Shown one piece after another: positions 49,021-58,409 of a DNA stretch of 64,000 nt. The translations under genes were made by a program, and so were the position numbers. Source of the DNA: Apibacter raozihei (GTDB lineage: Bacteria; Bacteroidota; Bacteroidia; Flavobacteriales; Weeksellaceae). The stretch's first letter is position 1. Each line of letters begins with the position of its first letter. The notes beneath the pieces are model-generated. The model was given only the letters and a program-made list of their open reading frames with translations, made no database searches and had not been told where the DNA came from. Location of the stretch: assembly GCF_004014855.1 (NCBI RefSeq), contig NZ_CP034930.1, positions 744,001-808,000 of the forward strand. Direction: 5' to 3'.

Positions 49021-50496
49021 TTATTTTAACCACCAGGGAGTTGAACGTGTATTGTCATTTCCGCCAAACTGACGTTCTATAGCCTCTTTTACATTTACAG
49101 GATTTTTGTTATATTCGGTGATAGGATACATCCACCGAACCGGAGCTGATATCTGTTGTTGTTGCGGTAGCTCAGGATATCCTGTTCTAAGGTAATCCTG
49201 ATAGGCTGTCCAACCAGACTGATGAAACATGATCATGTATTTTTGAGTGAGAATCTGATTTAGCTGGGATTGTGTGTTTTCCGTTTTGTATTTTACTGAT
49301 TCCTGAGATAAATATTCATTCATATTGAAATTTTTAAAATAGTTCTCAGCATTCTTAACGTACGTTTGATAGTATTCAAATGAAGCTTTAATTGCATTTT
49401 CATAGTGCTGTCCAGCATTTGAAGCAATCCATCCTCTTACTGTGGCTTCTGCAAGAATAAACTCGGTTTCGGAATAGCTTAACAGAGTATATGGTTCGTT
49501 CACCGGATCTGAATAAAAACGATTATTTATTTTAGATATATTTTTTTCTGCCACTAATTTTTCATTTTCTGCATAGGGTACTATAGGATTTCCTCCGTGA
49601 TAGGAATTGTAATCTGTAATGGGAATCCCTTTTTCTGCCGAGGCTACAGTTTGCTGGGCAAAGGTGAATATTCGCGGGTCTTTTCTTTCTCTGAAAAACT
49701 CTATAAAAGAATCTGACAGATAAAGACTTGAAGCGTACGTGCTACTGTTAAATTGAGTATACCGGCTTCCTTCCTGATCATAAAACGGCAATTGTGCATT
49801 GTCAGAATTGGAAGAAATAATAGGTTCATTTTCAAAAATTCCTTTAAATTTCTGACCTATAATTATAGAACCTACCTTAGTTTTTTTAGATAAGGACAGT
49901 AAAATTTTTAATCGGTATGAATTCATAAGTTTTCTCCATTTTTGCATGTTTCCACTATAGTATAAATCTCCATTGACCGATTGTGTAGCATTTATCATAT
50001 TTACAGCTTCTTCCAATTCATTTAAGATTCCTTCTAATACTGTTTCCTGCGTATCATAACGTGTGGTAAAAATTTCCTGCGTTTCTCCTGACAATGCTTC
50101 ATTGTATGGGATATCTCCAAAAGTAAGTGTAAGACGATAAAAATAAAAGGCTCTGAAAAATTTTCCAATGGCCAAGTAATTAGTATTATTTACCCGGTTG
50201 GCTTCTTCAATCATTTTTATTACCTGCAATAAGTTCAGATAGTCATCAAATTTCCCGGAATTCCATTTATAATACTGATACGGATTTTCTTCACTGGTTA
50301 AAATAACCATACGCACACTGTAAAGTGGATCCAAGCCTTCTACTTTTCCAGCTTCTTTCTGTATTTTGGTAAGAAGCAACTGGGGAGATACCTGAGAAGG
50401 ATAATTACGATTTTCGTTAATATCATCCAAGTTTGAGCATGAAACCGCAAATTGTGTGTAAATAATAAACATTACTAATTTTTGAAAATATTTCAT
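49021..50496 (-). CDS. SusD/RagB-family outer-membrane lipoprotein
   Basis: 491 residues with lipobox AVSC (Cys about 20). Helical TPR-like SusD fold of the SusD-like_2 type: DINENRNYPSQVSPQLLLTKIQ near the N-terminus, KFFRAFYFYRLTLTFGDIPYNEAL, and FILAEATVRGW. The lid that captures ligand over a SusC barrel. Twelve bases after the SusC stop. Ligand unknown; the linked hydrolase suggests a phosphate- or sulfate-bearing molecule. Confidence 0.92.
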   Translation of the reverse strand: MKYFQKLVMFIIYTQFAVSCSNLDDINENRNYPSQVSPQLLLTKIQKEAGKVEGLDPLYSVRMVILTSEENPYQYYKWNSGKFDDYLNLLQVIKMIEEANRVNNTNYLAIGKFFRAFYFYRLTLTFGDIPYNEALSGETQEIFTTRYDTQETVLEGILNELEEAVNMINATQSVNGDLYYSGNMQKWRKLMNSYRLKILLSLSKKTKVGSIIIGQKFKGIFENEPIISSNSDNAQLPFYDQEGSRYTQFNSSTYASSLYLSDSFIEFFRERKDPRIFTFAQQTVASAEKGIPITDYNSYHGGNPIVPYAENEKLVAEKNISKINNRFYSDPVNEPYTLLSYSETEFILAEATVRGWIASNAGQHYENAIKASFEYYQTYVKNAENYFKNFNMNEYLSQESVKYKTENTQSQLNQILTQKYMIMFHQSGWTAYQDYLRTGYPELPQQQQISAPVRWMYPITEYNKNPVNVKEAIERQFGGNDNTRSTPWWLK

Positions 50497-50508
50497 AATT
50501 GAGATTAC

Positions 50509-53500
50509 TTAAAATTTAACATTAAATCCAATTCCCAGCCAACGGGTTGAGGGGTCTTGTATGTCATTAGTGTTTTCAAAGTTAAAATCGGGATCGGAAT
50601 ACAGGTTCTTAGATTTCTTCCACATCAGTAGGTTATAGGCAAAGATATTAACTGCTATACCTTTAAATACATGCTTTTCATTTAACAAAGAAGAAAAATC
50701 ATATTCGAGAATAATTGAGCGCAATTTGACAAATGTTTTGTCGAAAACATTTGCAAATTCACTGTTTTCTTTTTGAGTGACTCTTGCTTTATAAGGGTAG
50801 TTTTGTGCCCAAGTCTGCCAACTGACTGTTGATGTATTTTCCTGATAGATACGAGTATCCGAAATGATATTTCCGTTTACATCTCTGATTAATTCTCCGC
50901 TAATTATATTAACACCCTGTGGAACATATACCGCCTCTCCTTTAGCATATTCCAAATCTCTATATTGAGTGGACTTGGGATGTTTCCCTCCCCACCACAT
51001 TTTTTCTACTACTTCCGATCTCATAACCCCTCCAATGCTTCCATCAATTCCTATATCTATTTTAAAATTATTAATTTTAAATGTATTGTTAAAGCCGAAG
51101 GTCCAGTCCGGTGCAAAATGTCCCAGATAAGTTTTATAATTATCCCGGGTGGGTAAACCCGTACCGGCATCCAGTATAACTCTTCCATCAACTGATTTCA
51201 TCCATCCATAATCATAATATGCATCTGCACGGTCATTTACTTTTAAATCACCGAACCGATAAGCATTACCATATATTTTCGTGATTTTTTTTACGCTTGT
51301 GCTCCAGTTAATTAGTGTCTTCCAGCTAAAATTTTTGTTTTTTATAACTGTTGCTCCTATAGATACTTCTACTCCCCGGGTAGTGTATTCATTTCCGTTA
51401 ACCAGGCGAGTTTCAAATCCAGAGCTTTCAGAAACGGGAAGTCTTATTATTTGATCTTTATCTTTAGCCAGAAACAAAGCAATATCTAGAGATAGCCGAT
51501 TGGAAAAAAATGCTGAACTTATACCTGTTTCATAGGAAATGGTAGTCTCGGGTCTGATGTTTGAGTTAACCAAATCTGTTGGATAAACTGCTACCGGATT
51601 TCCGTTATGACCTAACTGATTATTTAAATAATATGATTTTAAGCTATAAGGATCTAAGTCTCCGGAAACTTTTGCCCAAGAGCCATATAATTTCAGGTAA
51701 TTAACCTGCCGGGGCATATGAATTATCTGAGATAATAATACACTGAGGGAAGCTGAGGGATAGAAAAAGGAACGATTATTTTCAGGTAAGGTTGATGACC
51801 AGTCGTTTCTAGCTGCAAGAGCCAGATAAATGAATCGATATATTCCTAGTTCTGCAGTACTGTACAAACTGTAAATTGCTTTTTTACTTAAAAAATTTTT
51901 ACTTTTTACTGCTCCTGAAGAGTTTCCCAGATTATAAACCCCGGGGATGAGCAATCCATCAGTTTCTGAGCTTTCATCCGTATATTCATTGTAATATCCG
52001 GAAGCTCCAGCATTTACAGTGAATTCTATATTATCTCCCCATTGAGTATCATAGGATGCCAGTATATCATAATTTACATCTGTAAATTTCCTTTTTCTGA
52101 TTCCGAATTTTCCTTCGCGGGAAGCACTATAATTAAAATAGGATTTTGGACTCCGTGTTTCATCGTCTATATGATTACTGATTAATGAAACTTTAGTTTG
52201 TAGTTTTAGTTTTTCAGTAATATAATACGTCAGTCCTAACCTTCCGTTTATGATTTCTTTTTCTCTTTTATTTTTATAATATTCAGCTCCAAACCAAGGG
52301 TTATTGTACCAAGCATAATTCCAGTTTGCCTGTTTGTATCCTTCCAGTCCGGGCAGCCACAGATGGTTTTTCAGATCTCTGCCGTTCACATCACCTCCCA
52401 TCCATATTAAAACGGTATACATATGCCCACTTGGATTGTATTCATAATTAGGAATATTGGGACTAAATTGTCGACTATAAGAAAGGCCTGCTTTAAATTC
52501 CAGATTTTCTGCTAGTAAGGTGGATGAAGTAAAGTTTAATCCTCCTTTACTTAATCTGGACCCTGGAATCCTATCGACCATATTTATATAGTTACCTGAT
52601 ACTCTATATTTCCCTTTTTCATTTTTAAAATTTATTGAAAAATTTGTATTTTGGATCATTCCTGTCTTCATAAACTCTTTAAGATTATCGTGGTAGGTCC
52701 AATCAATCGGTACTCTTTCATATCTAGACTGATCGGCATAGGGTGTATCTTCAGTGGTTCCGTACCAAGGTATAATTTCGCCAGTCTGCTTATCCCTTAC
52801 CGGACTGTTCCACTGAGGTAATTTTAATCCTGTTACAAACTTAGGTCCCCATATCATATCACCATCGTTTACTCCTCCGTCTTTTCCATCCCAAAATTCA
52901 TATTTACCATTTGAACCATTACCATATTCTTTTTGAGTCTGTGGCCTTAATGTAAAACCGGAAGAAAAAAGTAAACTTTGGGATAATTCTATACTTATTC
53001 CATTTTTCTTGGCAGATCTGGTAGTAATCATTACTGCCCCATTTCTTCCTCTGGAGCCGTATAGAGCAGATGCTGACGTTCCTTTCAAAATATTGATACT
53101 ATTGATTTCGTTGGGTGATAAGGATTCAAATGTTTCCTGAGAAACAGGAACGTCATCTATAACTATTAAAGGGTCTTTTCCTCTGAGTTTAAAAACTGCC
53201 GCTTGCTGCAATCCTGTGGGATTTGACACCTGCAATCCGGCTACCTGACCGGTAAATAAATTACCCAGGCTAGGAGTAGTTATTTTTTCTACTTTATCAT
53301 TTTTTATTTCCTGTGTAGAGTAACCAACCTTTTTATCTTGTTTAGTAATACCTAAGGCTGTTATCACTATTTCACCTACTTGTTTTTCTACTTCCTGATG
53401 TTTATTTTCCAGCACTATTTTAAGATTTTCACTCGTAATGTTATTTAGTTTATAAGGTTCATAATTAAAATGTTCAATTTTAATTGAATCAGAAAGGTTA

Positions 53501-53688
53501 GCTGACAAACTAAAACTGCCGTTTTCATTGCTATAGGTTTCTGAGCCAGTAGTTATATTCTTTATATAAGCATCTTCAATCGGCTTTCCTTCAGAATCAG
53601 ATATAATTCCTTGAATGGTTTTTTCTTGTGCATTTATTAGTAAGGTTGAAAATAGAAAGGATAAACAGTACAGAAAAACTTTTTTCAT
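50509..53688 (-). CDS. SusC/RagA-family TonB-linked outer-membrane transporter
   Basis: 1059 residues: signal peptide (ends about 20, NAQ), carboxypeptidase-like beta-sandwich (IQGIISDSEGKPIEDAYIKN, about 25-95), plug domain with IVITALGITKQDKKVGYS and GNLFTGQVAGLQVSNPTG, then a 22-strand barrel to GIGFNVKF. The plug hallmark GSRGRNGAVMITTR is present. Forms a pair with the SusD gene just downstream; first gene of a three-gene operon. Substrate not readable; not adjacent to glycoside hydrolases, so it is probably not a polysaccharide locus. Confidence 0.94.
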   Translation of the reverse strand: MKKVFLYCLSFLFSTLLINAQEKTIQGIISDSEGKPIEDAYIKNITTGSETYSNENGSFSLSANLSDSIKIEHFNYEPYKLNNITSENLKIVLENKHQEVEKQVGEIVITALGITKQDKKVGYSTQEIKNDKVEKITTPSLGNLFTGQVAGLQVSNPTGLQQAAVFKLRGKDPLIVIDDVPVSQETFESLSPNEINSINILKGTSASALYGSRGRNGAVMITTRSAKKNGISIELSQSLLFSSGFTLRPQTQKEYGNGSNGKYEFWDGKDGGVNDGDMIWGPKFVTGLKLPQWNSPVRDKQTGEIIPWYGTTEDTPYADQSRYERVPIDWTYHDNLKEFMKTGMIQNTNFSINFKNEKGKYRVSGNYINMVDRIPGSRLSKGGLNFTSSTLLAENLEFKAGLSYSRQFSPNIPNYEYNPSGHMYTVLIWMGGDVNGRDLKNHLWLPGLEGYKQANWNYAWYNNPWFGAEYYKNKREKEIINGRLGLTYYITEKLKLQTKVSLISNHIDDETRSPKSYFNYSASREGKFGIRKRKFTDVNYDILASYDTQWGDNIEFTVNAGASGYYNEYTDESSETDGLLIPGVYNLGNSSGAVKSKNFLSKKAIYSLYSTAELGIYRFIYLALAARNDWSSTLPENNRSFFYPSASLSVLLSQIIHMPRQVNYLKLYGSWAKVSGDLDPYSLKSYYLNNQLGHNGNPVAVYPTDLVNSNIRPETTISYETGISSAFFSNRLSLDIALFLAKDKDQIIRLPVSESSGFETRLVNGNEYTTRGVEVSIGATVIKNKNFSWKTLINWSTSVKKITKIYGNAYRFGDLKVNDRADAYYDYGWMKSVDGRVILDAGTGLPTRDNYKTYLGHFAPDWTFGFNNTFKINNFKIDIGIDGSIGGVMRSEVVEKMWWGGKHPKSTQYRDLEYAKGEAVYVPQGVNIISGELIRDVNGNIISDTRIYQENTSTVSWQTWAQNYPYKARVTQKENSEFANVFDKTFVKLRSIILEYDFSSLLNEKHVFKGIAVNIFAYNLLMWKKSKNLYSDPDFNFENTNDIQDPSTRWLGIGFNVKF

Positions 53689-53966
53689 AGAAATAGTAAT
53701 TATTTTACCAGCAAAAATTGCGTTTATTTATTTCGTGTTATACACGATTTTGTTAATTTTATGTGAATTAATAATATAGTTATAAACCATTATCTATCTA
53801 TTGGTTACATTTTTACCTAACCATTTTATGTTGTAAGTTCGTTTGGTTTCTTAACGATATTTTTATTATTTAAAAAATAAATCCAATCATTCCTCTGTTC
53901 TTAGCTGAAATGTAACCAATTAGAAATCAGTTTTCCTAATCGGATATTTCTTATCAGAAGAAACAG
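53689..53966. other. Intergenic region between divergent susC and helicase genes
   Basis: Must hold the susC promoter. No minus-strand consensus pair was found. The plus-strand promoter begins at 53967. Confidence 0.4.
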
Positions 53967-54000
53967 TTGTCAGGTTATTTTAAGTTTTCACTTATCTTTG
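53967..54000 (+). promoter_or_regulatory. Promoter of the helicase gene
   Basis: TTG at 53967-53969, 23 bases, TATCTTTG at 53993-54000, 19 bases before ATG 54020. Spacing is at the upper limit. Confidence 0.55.
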
Positions 54001-54019
54001 TCCTAATATTGAAAAAAGT

Positions 54020-56191
54020 ATGTTAAATTCTTCTCAGCCAATCATAAATTTAGAACAGCAACTGGCTTTTAATCTTGCTAATTATACGAATAAGAATTTG
54101 TTTATAACCGGGAAGGCAGGAACCGGTAAAACTACTTTTTTAAGAGAGTTGAAAAACAATACTCAAAAAAATACAATTGTTGCTGCTCCTACGGGTGTTG
54201 CTGCTATTAATGCCGGGGGTGTAACCATTCATTCTTTATTTTTACTTCCTCTTACCAGTTTTGTTCCTGCTAATGATGGGTGGGTGGATCGAAATATTGC
54301 TATTACAAAGTCTGAACTTCACCAACATTTCCGCTATAATAAAGAAAAGAAAAAATTATTAATTGAGGTAGAGCTTTTAATTCTGGATGAAGTATCCATG
54401 TTAAGAGCAGATATTCTGGACGCAATTAACTGGGCGTTACAAAGCGTGAGGAAAAATCCGGCACCTTTCGGCGGAGTACAGGTTATTATGATAGGAGATA
54501 TGTATCAGTTGCCACCGGTAATAAAAGACGAGCAATGGAACCTTTTAAAAAAATATTATAAGAGTCTTTTCTTTTTTGATGCACAAGTTTTACAAATAGA
54601 ACAGCCGATTTGCATTGAGTTTAAAAAAGTATATCGTCAGGAAGATCCTGTTTTCATCAGTTTGTTAAACGCCGTTCGTTTTCAGGATTATGATTCTATA
54701 GATTATGAATTGTTACACCAACGGTATGATCCTGATTTTATGCCGGAAGAAACTGGCTATATTACTCTAACCACTCATAATTATATTGCGGATACCATCA
54801 ATCAACAAGCATTAGAGAAACTAAATAAACCTATAAAGTTTTTTGAGGCTATTATTGATGGAGTATTTCCTGAAAATTCATACCCGACAGAACCCGAATT
54901 GGTTTTAAAAGAAGGTAGCCAGGTGATGTTTATTCGTAATGATAGTTCCGGTGAAAAACGATATTTCAATGGCAAAATAGGACTTATTGAAAAAATTGAA
55001 GATTTTGATATTTACATTCGCTTTGAAAATCAGAAAGACCCCTTTAAGATGGAGCATGAAGTGTGGAAAAATATTAAATACAACTTTGATGCTGAAACCG
55101 GTAAAATAAAGGAAGAAGAATTAGGCTCTTTTTCCCAGTACCCTGTTCGCCTGGCCTGGGCTGTTACTATACATAAAAGTCAGGGACTTACTTTCGACAA
55201 GGTAATTATTGATGCCGGAAAATCATTCGCCTCCGGACAGGTCTATGTGGCTTTGAGCAGATGCCGTACTCTGGAAGGAATCGTTTTAAAATCTATGATT
55301 CGAAATCATAATATCATTCAGGACGAAAAAATTAACGAATTCCAAAATCAAATGTGGAATGTTAAAGAATTAGAAGCTATACTTGAAAAGGAAAAGTATT
55401 TATTTGCCCTGCAATCTTTGTTTCGTACTCTTGATATACAGTCTTTACTTTTGGGAGTTTATGAATGGCGAAAAATGACCATTGAAAAAAGTATTCCTGA
55501 AAAACAATTGGTTCTTGAACTGATTTCTAGTATTGATGAATGCTTACATTCGTTGCAAATTGTTGCAAGAAAATTTGAAGGCACCTTACTTAATTGGTAT
55601 AGCCAGCCTACTGAATCTTCATCGCAGTGGGAAAAGATAAAAAACAGAAGTACTAACGCTGTGGAATACTTTGCCGATGAACTATTTCAAAAAGTTTGGA
55701 AGCCGTTGATATTGCACTATACTGAATATAAAAATAAGTCAAGAATCACCCTTTATTTAAGAGAAATTGAAGAACTTGAAGGCCAGATAAAACTAAAAAT
55801 AAAACAAATTCTTTCTGCAGAACTCATTGATCAACGTCTTACTTACAAGGAATCTATATTTATAAGTGATTCAGGAAAAACAGTAACTTCATCTTCCGGT
55901 AAAGGTGACACAGTTTTATTGACGCTTGAACTGATTAATGAAGGAAAGTCTTTGGAACAGGTAGCGAAAGAAAGAAATTTAACAGTATCAACTATCAGTA
56001 ACCACGTAGCTCAACTTATTTCCAAAAACAAGTTACCTGTACTTGCTTTTGTGTCTTCTGATAAATATGATGTCATTAAACAAAAAATTGAGGAAATGGA
56101 AACTTTGGAACTAAAAAAACTCAAAGATTTACTGGGAGAAGATTATTCTTATGATGAAATTAAATTTGTGAGAAGTGATTTGGGAAAATAA
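54020..56191 (+). CDS. Pif1-like AAA helicase with C-terminal HTH domain
   Basis: 723 residues. The N-terminal 450 residues form a superfamily 1B helicase: Walker A GKAGTGKTTFLREL (about 32-45), Walker B ILDEVSMLRADI, motif III MIGDMYQLPPV, and late motifs AVTIHKSQGLTFDKVI and YVALSRC, which mark Pif1/RecD-like 5'-3' helicases. The last 100 residues (LTLELINEGKSLEQVAKERNLTVSTISNHVAQL) match the RecQ-associated HTH_40 domain. Likely unwinds DNA structures during replication or repair. Single gene with its own promoter. Confidence 0.92.
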   Translation: MLNSSQPIINLEQQLAFNLANYTNKNLFITGKAGTGKTTFLRELKNNTQKNTIVAAPTGVAAINAGGVTIHSLFLLPLTSFVPANDGWVDRNIAITKSELHQHFRYNKEKKKLLIEVELLILDEVSMLRADILDAINWALQSVRKNPAPFGGVQVIMIGDMYQLPPVIKDEQWNLLKKYYKSLFFFDAQVLQIEQPICIEFKKVYRQEDPVFISLLNAVRFQDYDSIDYELLHQRYDPDFMPEETGYITLTTHNYIADTINQQALEKLNKPIKFFEAIIDGVFPENSYPTEPELVLKEGSQVMFIRNDSSGEKRYFNGKIGLIEKIEDFDIYIRFENQKDPFKMEHEVWKNIKYNFDAETGKIKEEELGSFSQYPVRLAWAVTIHKSQGLTFDKVIIDAGKSFASGQVYVALSRCRTLEGIVLKSMIRNHNIIQDEKINEFQNQMWNVKELEAILEKEKYLFALQSLFRTLDIQSLLLGVYEWRKMTIEKSIPEKQLVLELISSIDECLHSLQIVARKFEGTLLNWYSQPTESSSQWEKIKNRSTNAVEYFADELFQKVWKPLILHYTEYKNKSRITLYLREIEELEGQIKLKIKQILSAELIDQRLTYKESIFISDSGKTVTSSSGKGDTVLLTLELINEGKSLEQVAKERNLTVSTISNHVAQLISKNKLPVLAFVSSDKYDVIKQKIEEMETLELKKLKDLLGEDYSYDEIKFVRSDLGK

Positions 56192-56273
56192 ATTTTACCG
56201 ATAAACGAATAATTACTCAGCTAACCTATTCTTATCATAATTGTTTAATGACTTTATAACTATTTTTTCTGAC

Positions 56274-56305
56274 AAAAAAAGAGCTTCCCGTTACGAAAGC
56301 TCTTC
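56274..56305 (-). terminator. Terminator after the PepSY-like gene
   Basis: Stem GAGCTTCC (56281-56288) with GAAAGCTC (56295-56302), T-run on the minus strand (plus-strand A-run 56274-56280). Confidence 0.75.
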
Positions 56306-56332
56306 AGTTCAATGTAATTTTAACTAAAACGT

Positions 56333-56839
56333 TTAATCGTCGTATTTAACTTTAATCAATTTACCGGCTCCGTTAAATCTAACTTCGGCTTCGTATCTAC
56401 CTTTTTCTAAATCCAATTCGATTTTAGAACTTTTAATTTCGACTTTTAATAAATTCCATCCGGCAAACTGTGTACTCGTATAAGAGTATACATTTCCGGG
56501 AAGCTTACTTAAAGTACCCATAGGAATCGATTTGTAATCGGATTCGATTTTTCTTACTGAACCATCCAGGTTAAATTTAATTTCAAAACCGTCTCTTGTT
56601 TCTACTTCGTACTTATGACGATCTACTTTGGCTCTTGAAACGTTAGACAATCCTCCAAAATAGGTGTTTAAATAATTTTGTGCGGATGCCGGTAATTGAG
56701 AGGGTGATATAAAACTAAAATACGGATTTTTAAAATATCCAAACTCATATTCTGATGTTTTTAGTACGGAACTAGTACCTGCGGCAAACACTCCCGTAAA
56801 ACAAACTACTGCCAAAACTGGTATTATTAACTTTTTCAT
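56333..56839 (-). CDS. Secreted PepSY-like protein (DUF2874 type)
   Basis: 168 residues: signal peptide (MKKLIIPVLAVVCFTGVFAAG) and two PepSY-like halves, each with the SPAQxYLNTYFGG... / VDRHKYEVETRDGFEIKFNLDGSVRKIE pattern and the later VKVEIKSSKIELDLEKGRYEAEV copy. PepSY-like periplasmic proteins in Bacteroidota are thought to inhibit proteases or sense ligands; none is proven. Monocistronic with its own terminator. Confidence 0.8.
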   Translation of the reverse strand: MKKLIIPVLAVVCFTGVFAAGTSSVLKTSEYEFGYFKNPYFSFISPSQLPASAQNYLNTYFGGLSNVSRAKVDRHKYEVETRDGFEIKFNLDGSVRKIESDYKSIPMGTLSKLPGNVYSYTSTQFAGWNLLKVEIKSSKIELDLEKGRYEAEVRFNGAGKLIKVKYDD

Positions 56840-57125
56840 ACTATAAATTTTTAATTTCTTATTTAATTATATAGCAAATTTAGCTTACAATTCTGTAGTG
56901 ATTCTGTAGTTTTAAGATTTAGATAAAGTTTTTTTTCTCAATTTACTGATTAATATCATTTACCTCTTTTTATTTAGACAACTTACGTCTTTATTTATCT
57001 CTATTAACAAACTATCATACTAATTTTTTACATGATTTAACATTCATTATTATTAAAGCATATAAAATTTATTTTTTTTGTACCTTGTAAAATATTATCG
57101 CTAATCCTTTAAATTATACGGATTT

Positions 57126-57917
57126 ATGAGAGAATTATCAAAAAGAGAATACTCTGGAAATAAAATTTATGAACTTGTTACTGATGCTTATTCCTGTTCG
57201 GTTACTACATATACACCCAGTTCTTTTGATACTAGCAGGCACTACCATCCTAATGCTCACCTAAGCTTTGTTCTACGTGGAGGATGCCTGGAAAAGAAAA
57301 AAAACACTTACTCAAGAAATCCCGGAAAAACTATCTATTATGATCCTGGTGAACATCATCAAATCTGTGAAATGGCTGATGAGTCCATACATGTTAATAT
57401 AGATTTTGAAAATCATTTTTTTTCTGAAGATCTTACTTTTGAAGATATACGAATGACCTGCAATTCAGATCCTAGTCTATCTCTTACTTTAATCAAGCTT
57501 TATCATGAATTATATGTACAAGATAATTTAAGTGCAGCAGGTATTGAACAGTTAATTTTGAGTATATTTTATAAAAATCACCGGATTTTAAATTTGAAAA
57601 ATAAACCGGAATGGATTTATGAAATTAAAGACTATCTTCATGACACCTGGGATAAACCTTTATGTCTGGAAACAATCTCTGATTTATTTTCAGTACACAA
57701 GGTTACGGTTTCTAAATATTTCACACACTATTTCGGATGTACCCCTAGTGAGTATTTACGCATACTCAAGATACAAAAAGCCACTTCTCTGATCATCCAT
57801 ACTTCACAATCTTTAACAGATATAGCTTTTGAATGCGGTTTTAGCGATCAAAGCCATTTTGTCCGTACTTTTAAATCTTATACAGGTTTTATTCCTAAAA
57901 AGTTCAGACAAGTATAA
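57126..57917 (+). CDS. AraC-family transcriptional regulator
   Basis: 263 residues: N-terminal cupin-like sensor domain (about 30-100; HYHPNAHLSFVLRGG, YYDPGEHHQICE) and a C-terminal AraC DNA-binding domain with two HTHs (LETISDLFSVHKVTVSKYF and LTDIAFECGFSDQSHFVRTF). It lies 103 bases before the ridA-like gene in the same direction, so it may control the ridA/dehydratase pair. Ligand unknown. Confidence 0.9.
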   Translation: MRELSKREYSGNKIYELVTDAYSCSVTTYTPSSFDTSRHYHPNAHLSFVLRGGCLEKKKNTYSRNPGKTIYYDPGEHHQICEMADESIHVNIDFENHFFSEDLTFEDIRMTCNSDPSLSLTLIKLYHELYVQDNLSAAGIEQLILSIFYKNHRILNLKNKPEWIYEIKDYLHDTWDKPLCLETISDLFSVHKVTVSKYFTHYFGCTPSEYLRILKIQKATSLIIHTSQSLTDIAFECGFSDQSHFVRTFKSYTGFIPKKFRQV

Positions 57918-58020
57918 TTCCGACTAATTTCATTCTATTTTTCTTTGAGCTTACCAATTAATTTTGTCTTCCTATTCATTTATAATTGTAAAAAACTGAA
58001 GTCAATTTAAATTTAAGCTT

Positions 58021-58389
58021 ATGCAAATTATTCCAACCTCAGAGATAAATAACGGTCATTATTCGCCTGCAATAATTTCGGGAAATTTTTTGTTTATTTC
58101 CGGTCAGTTACCCATAGCAAACGGGAACCATTATTTTGAAGAAGATTTTGAAACTCAGGCAAAAATAATTTTTAAAAAACTGGACTCTATTTTGTCTGAA
58201 GCCGGATGTACAAAAAACCACTTGGTTAAAGTAACTGTTTACATGACTAACATTGGTTTGTGGGACTCTTTTGATCGCATTTATGCCTCCTATTTGGGTA
58301 AACACAAACCTAGCCGATGTATTGTACCTGTACCTGAACTACATTATGGTTATTTATTAGAAATCGAAGCTATTGCCGAAATATACTAA
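58021..58389 (+). CDS. ridA: RidA-family enamine/imine deaminase
   Basis: 122-residue trimeric YjgF/YER057c/UK114 protein. Signature positions: ISGQLPIANG near residue 27, KVTVYMTNIGLWDSFDRIYASYL, and the Arg/Glu pair in RCIVPVPELHYGYLLEIEAIAE. RidA hydrolyses the 2-aminoacrylate or 2-aminocrotonate released by serine/threonine dehydratases. It sits 20 bases before such a dehydratase, so the pair is coupled in function. Confidence 0.93.
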   Translation: MQIIPTSEINNGHYSPAIISGNFLFISGQLPIANGNHYFEEDFETQAKIIFKKLDSILSEAGCTKNHLVKVTVYMTNIGLWDSFDRIYASYLGKHKPSRCIVPVPELHYGYLLEIEAIAEIY

Positions 58390-58409
58390 TTAATTTAAAG
58401 AATATATAT

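Noticed and set aside
49001-49033. Longer N-terminus of the phosphodiesterase gene
   Set aside because: It would start inside the susD-like gene and place charged residues before the signal peptide; ATG 49000 fits better.
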